From Triparma verrucosa (Eukaryota; Sar; Bolidophyceae; Parmales; Triparmaceae): 64,000 nt of DNA. The stretch is taken from positions 25,794 to 89,793 of the forward strand of contig BRXX01000011.1 of NCBI GenBank assembly GCA_030267905.1, given 5' to 3'. The notes below the pieces were generated by a model. The model saw only the letters and a list, made by a program, of their open reading frames with translations. It was not told the DNA's origin and searched no databases. Both the position numbers and the translations under genes were made by a program. How positions within the stretch are numbered: the stretch's first letter is position 1; the number at the start of each line of letters is the position of its first letter. This document shows, piece after piece, positions 61,812-64,000 of the stretch.

Positions 61812-64000
61812 ATGGCTAGCATTCTTAACAGTCCAACTGCCGCCGACGAAGAGCCAGCTACAAGGGTGATTAATGTGGAGGGTGACAACCCGCTGCTATG
61901 TAACAACTCTATAACCACAAATAAGGTGAGGGTTGGAGGGTGCCGATAAGCGGACCGCCGCTGCCGCCGCCACCCTTTCTGGCCTTTATTTGCTGCATCT
62001 CGTCCGCTTTAATGGTGATTTGTTTATACTCGCACATAAAATTCTATATATTTTGCGCTTTCAAACAATTTATATTGCGAAAGGTAGTTCGTAAACCCGT
62101 CAAATCGACTCATTCTCTCACCTCTCTCCTTCATTTCGCGTTTATCTCGCAACTCCCATTCCCCAACACTACATTTGCTGTTAACTTTGCACAGTACTCC
62201 TTCACGGCCTTCTACAAGAGAAACTTTTTCTTTACCAAGGCCGTCGCTGAGCAATTCAAGAGGTTGGGCAACATTTACTTTCTAGCAGTTGGCATAATAA
62301 TGTTCTTCGGGTACTACACTTCTGCCTTCCCTTCTGCGATCACGCCTTGGACCACTCTGGGTCCGCTGGCTGCCGTGGTATCCGTATCCCTCGTCAACGA
62401 GGCTCTGACGGACCTCCAGCGCCACCAGTCGGATGCCCGGACGAACAACGCATTGTGCAGCGTCATTGTGGACGGTTCGGCGGCTGTCCTAAATGACGGC
62501 CTCCCCTTGAATGCTCCGACTCGGCAATCCCGCTCAGGTTCCATAACAATGAGGTAAGACAAGAGTTTATCATCGTTGCTGTTGCTCATTGCCTTTGACT
62601 CGATTCCGGTCTCTTGACTTCATAACAACTACTAACAAACATCCATCCCCAACACAACACTACACAACAAGCTTTGAAGAAAGCCACCCCACGCATCACC
62701 TCCAACCAACCAAGACCAAGGACATCCTCCCGGGCTCCTTCATTTTCGTCAGGAATAGGGAGCAAATCCCGGCGGACTGCATCCTCATGGGTTCTTCGAA
62801 CCCCGACTTCGCGGCGTACGTGGAGACGTCTTCTATCGACGGAGAGACCAATCTCAAGATAAAGTCTACGCCCGTTGGAGTCATCAAGATGGTGGACATC
62901 TTCGTCCCTGAAAACGTGCTCATCGTCGAGCCCCCAAACGCCTCCGTGAACACCTTCTCAGGAACGATCAACCCCCCGAGTGTCGACCCTATCAACGTCG
63001 ACGAATCTGGGTTCTTGGTTCGCGGTTCCGTCCTCAGGAACACGAATTGGGCTATCGGTTTAGTTTGTTACACGGGCGTCGACACGAAGCTCATGAAGAA
63101 CTCTAGGAAGGCACCCTCAAAGCTCTCGAACCTAGACAGGTAACGAGGCACTGCGTTCGTGGCTGCAGTATATTACCCAATCTTTCTAACCCAAAATTTA
63201 CGCTCCTTGACTTTGTCGCAGGCTCGTGAACAGGGCGATTGTGATGGTTCTGCTCATCTTGGCCGTCACGGTCACGATTTGCGCGTCTGCTTCGACTGGC
63301 GTCAACACAAAAGCGTGGAACGAGTCTGTCTGGTACCTCCACAACGTCGCTATCTTTAGCCCTCCATCAGAATTGCCGGGCACCGTCGAGTACGTGAATT
63401 GGATCCAGAACTGGTTCACCTACCTCACCATCTTCTCCAATCTCGTGCCCCTATCCCTGTACGTCACCCTCGAGGTCATCATCATCGCCCTCATGGGATT
63501 CGTAAACTACGACACCAACATGGCGTACACCGTCGGTGACAAGACGACCTACGCCCAGGCGAGGTCCAACACCGTCTCCGACCTCGGCCAGGTCAAATAC
63601 ATCTTCTCGGACAAGACCGGAACCCTCACGTCTAACGTGATGAAGTTCAAGAGATGCTCAGTCGGATCGGGCGTCGTCGGAGAGCGGGTCATGCAGAAGA
63701 AGAGGGACATGGGAGGTGAGACCGTTGATTCCGACACTTTCATCGAAACGCAATTCTAATTCGTATACAACGCCCGATCTTCATGCGACTTGCTACATTC
63801 GTCGCAGATTTGGAGGGAGGTACGGCGAAGCGTAGATCAAAATCGATCCCCGGAGAAGAGGAGGAACCTTTCTTCCCGCCCCTTTCCACCTTCCACCACC
63901 CCGATCCCAACGGCACCACTGAGTTCTTCATTCGGACGTTGGCTCTATGCCACACTGTGATCGTCGAAGACTGTGATGACGATTCGCCGGAGGCCACTGG
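61812..64000 (+). CDS. P4-type ATPase (phospholipid flippase), 3' end outside window
   Basis: Five exons seen (61812-61925, 62195-62553, 62673 region 62672-63139, 63222-63715, 63808-64000+), in frame to the window end, about 505 residues. Y-S-F-T-A-F-Y-K-R-N-F-F-F-T ... Q-F-K-R-L-G-N-I-Y-F-L and E-A-x-x-D-x-x-R-H-x-x-D belong to the flippase N-terminus. E-T-S-S-I-D-G-E-T-N-L-K is the actuator D-G-E-T-N. The phosphorylation site is I-F-S-D-K-T-G-T-L-T. D-G-E-T-N in place of T-G-E-S and the P-V/P-L-S segment in M4 identify P4 ATPases, which flip phospholipids to the cytosolic leaflet. The nucleotide-binding domain runs off the end. The last complete intron ends TTGCTACATTCGTCGCAG. Confidence 0.94.

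Noticed and set aside
1..64000. CRISPR arrays, insertion sequences, operons, ribosome-binding sites
   Set aside because: The window is intron-rich eukaryotic nuclear DNA and none of these was seen.

Overview
The window is nuclear DNA of a photosynthetic stramenopile (ochrophyte) alga. It holds a fucoxanthin-chlorophyll-type antenna protein, a Psb31-like extrinsic photosystem II protein, and several other proteins whose signal peptide ends at a small residue followed by Phe (for example ALGFAP, ASAFSP, SAFVPL, SAGFTL, ALGFKA). That pattern is the bipartite plastid-targeting mark of red-derived secondary plastids. Centrin, LRRC56 and EFHC homologues point to a lineage that builds or once built flagella. 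A bolidophyte or pelagophyte-like alga would fit, but this is inference and no marker gene fixes the genus.

Gene models were built by hand from reading frames, splice sites (GTGAG or GTAAG ... CTAAC ... CAG) and phase. The multi-exon models assembled here close in frame, except the broken receptor at 13.8-16.9 kb. Layout, left to right: membrane-anchored histidine phosphatase; SDR oxidoreductase; FCP antenna; CSE1/exportin-2; ArfGAP2/3; LIN37-like; two unrecognised membrane proteins; an LRR receptor-like gene carrying stops and a frameshift; RAD51D-like recombinase with a 68-base G/C homopolymer; ankyrin-TPR protein; Psb31; LRRC56; centrin; tRNA-dihydrouridine synthase; a plastid-targeted Lys/Ala/Pro repeat protein; LamG-like protein; TMX2; secreted metallophosphoesterase; small membrane protein; plastid HemB; plastid EngB GTPase with a long N-terminal region; Beclin/ATG6; an unrecognised secretory protein; 878-residue coiled-coil protein; GH43-like propeller; JmjC/cupin-like protein; CID-like protein; EFHC; basic protein; EHD ATPase; two head-to-head triple-RGS proteins; DUF4239 plastid protein; BspA-type LRR protein; and a P4-ATPase cut by the window end.

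Two genome-scale patterns stand out. First, gene orientation alternates almost perfectly: 32 of 35 neighbouring pairs lie on opposite strands, so the window is a chain of head-to-head and tail-to-tail pairs with mostly 40-145 bp between convergent stop codons. Second, many introns share a short motif family (GAGCGAAGCGACGAG near the 5' side, CTAACTCGTCGCTTCGCTC near the 3' side). Several have inverted repeats that could bring the splice sites together, and related blocks occur in either orientation in different genes. This looks like a set of introner-like mobile introns and is the best candidate for an undescribed system here.

Functionally the genes are mostly housekeeping (nuclear transport, ARF and EHD membrane traffic, lipid flipping, autophagy, recombination) plus plastid and flagellar functions. 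No operon-like grouping is seen, apart from the divergent RGS paralogue pair.
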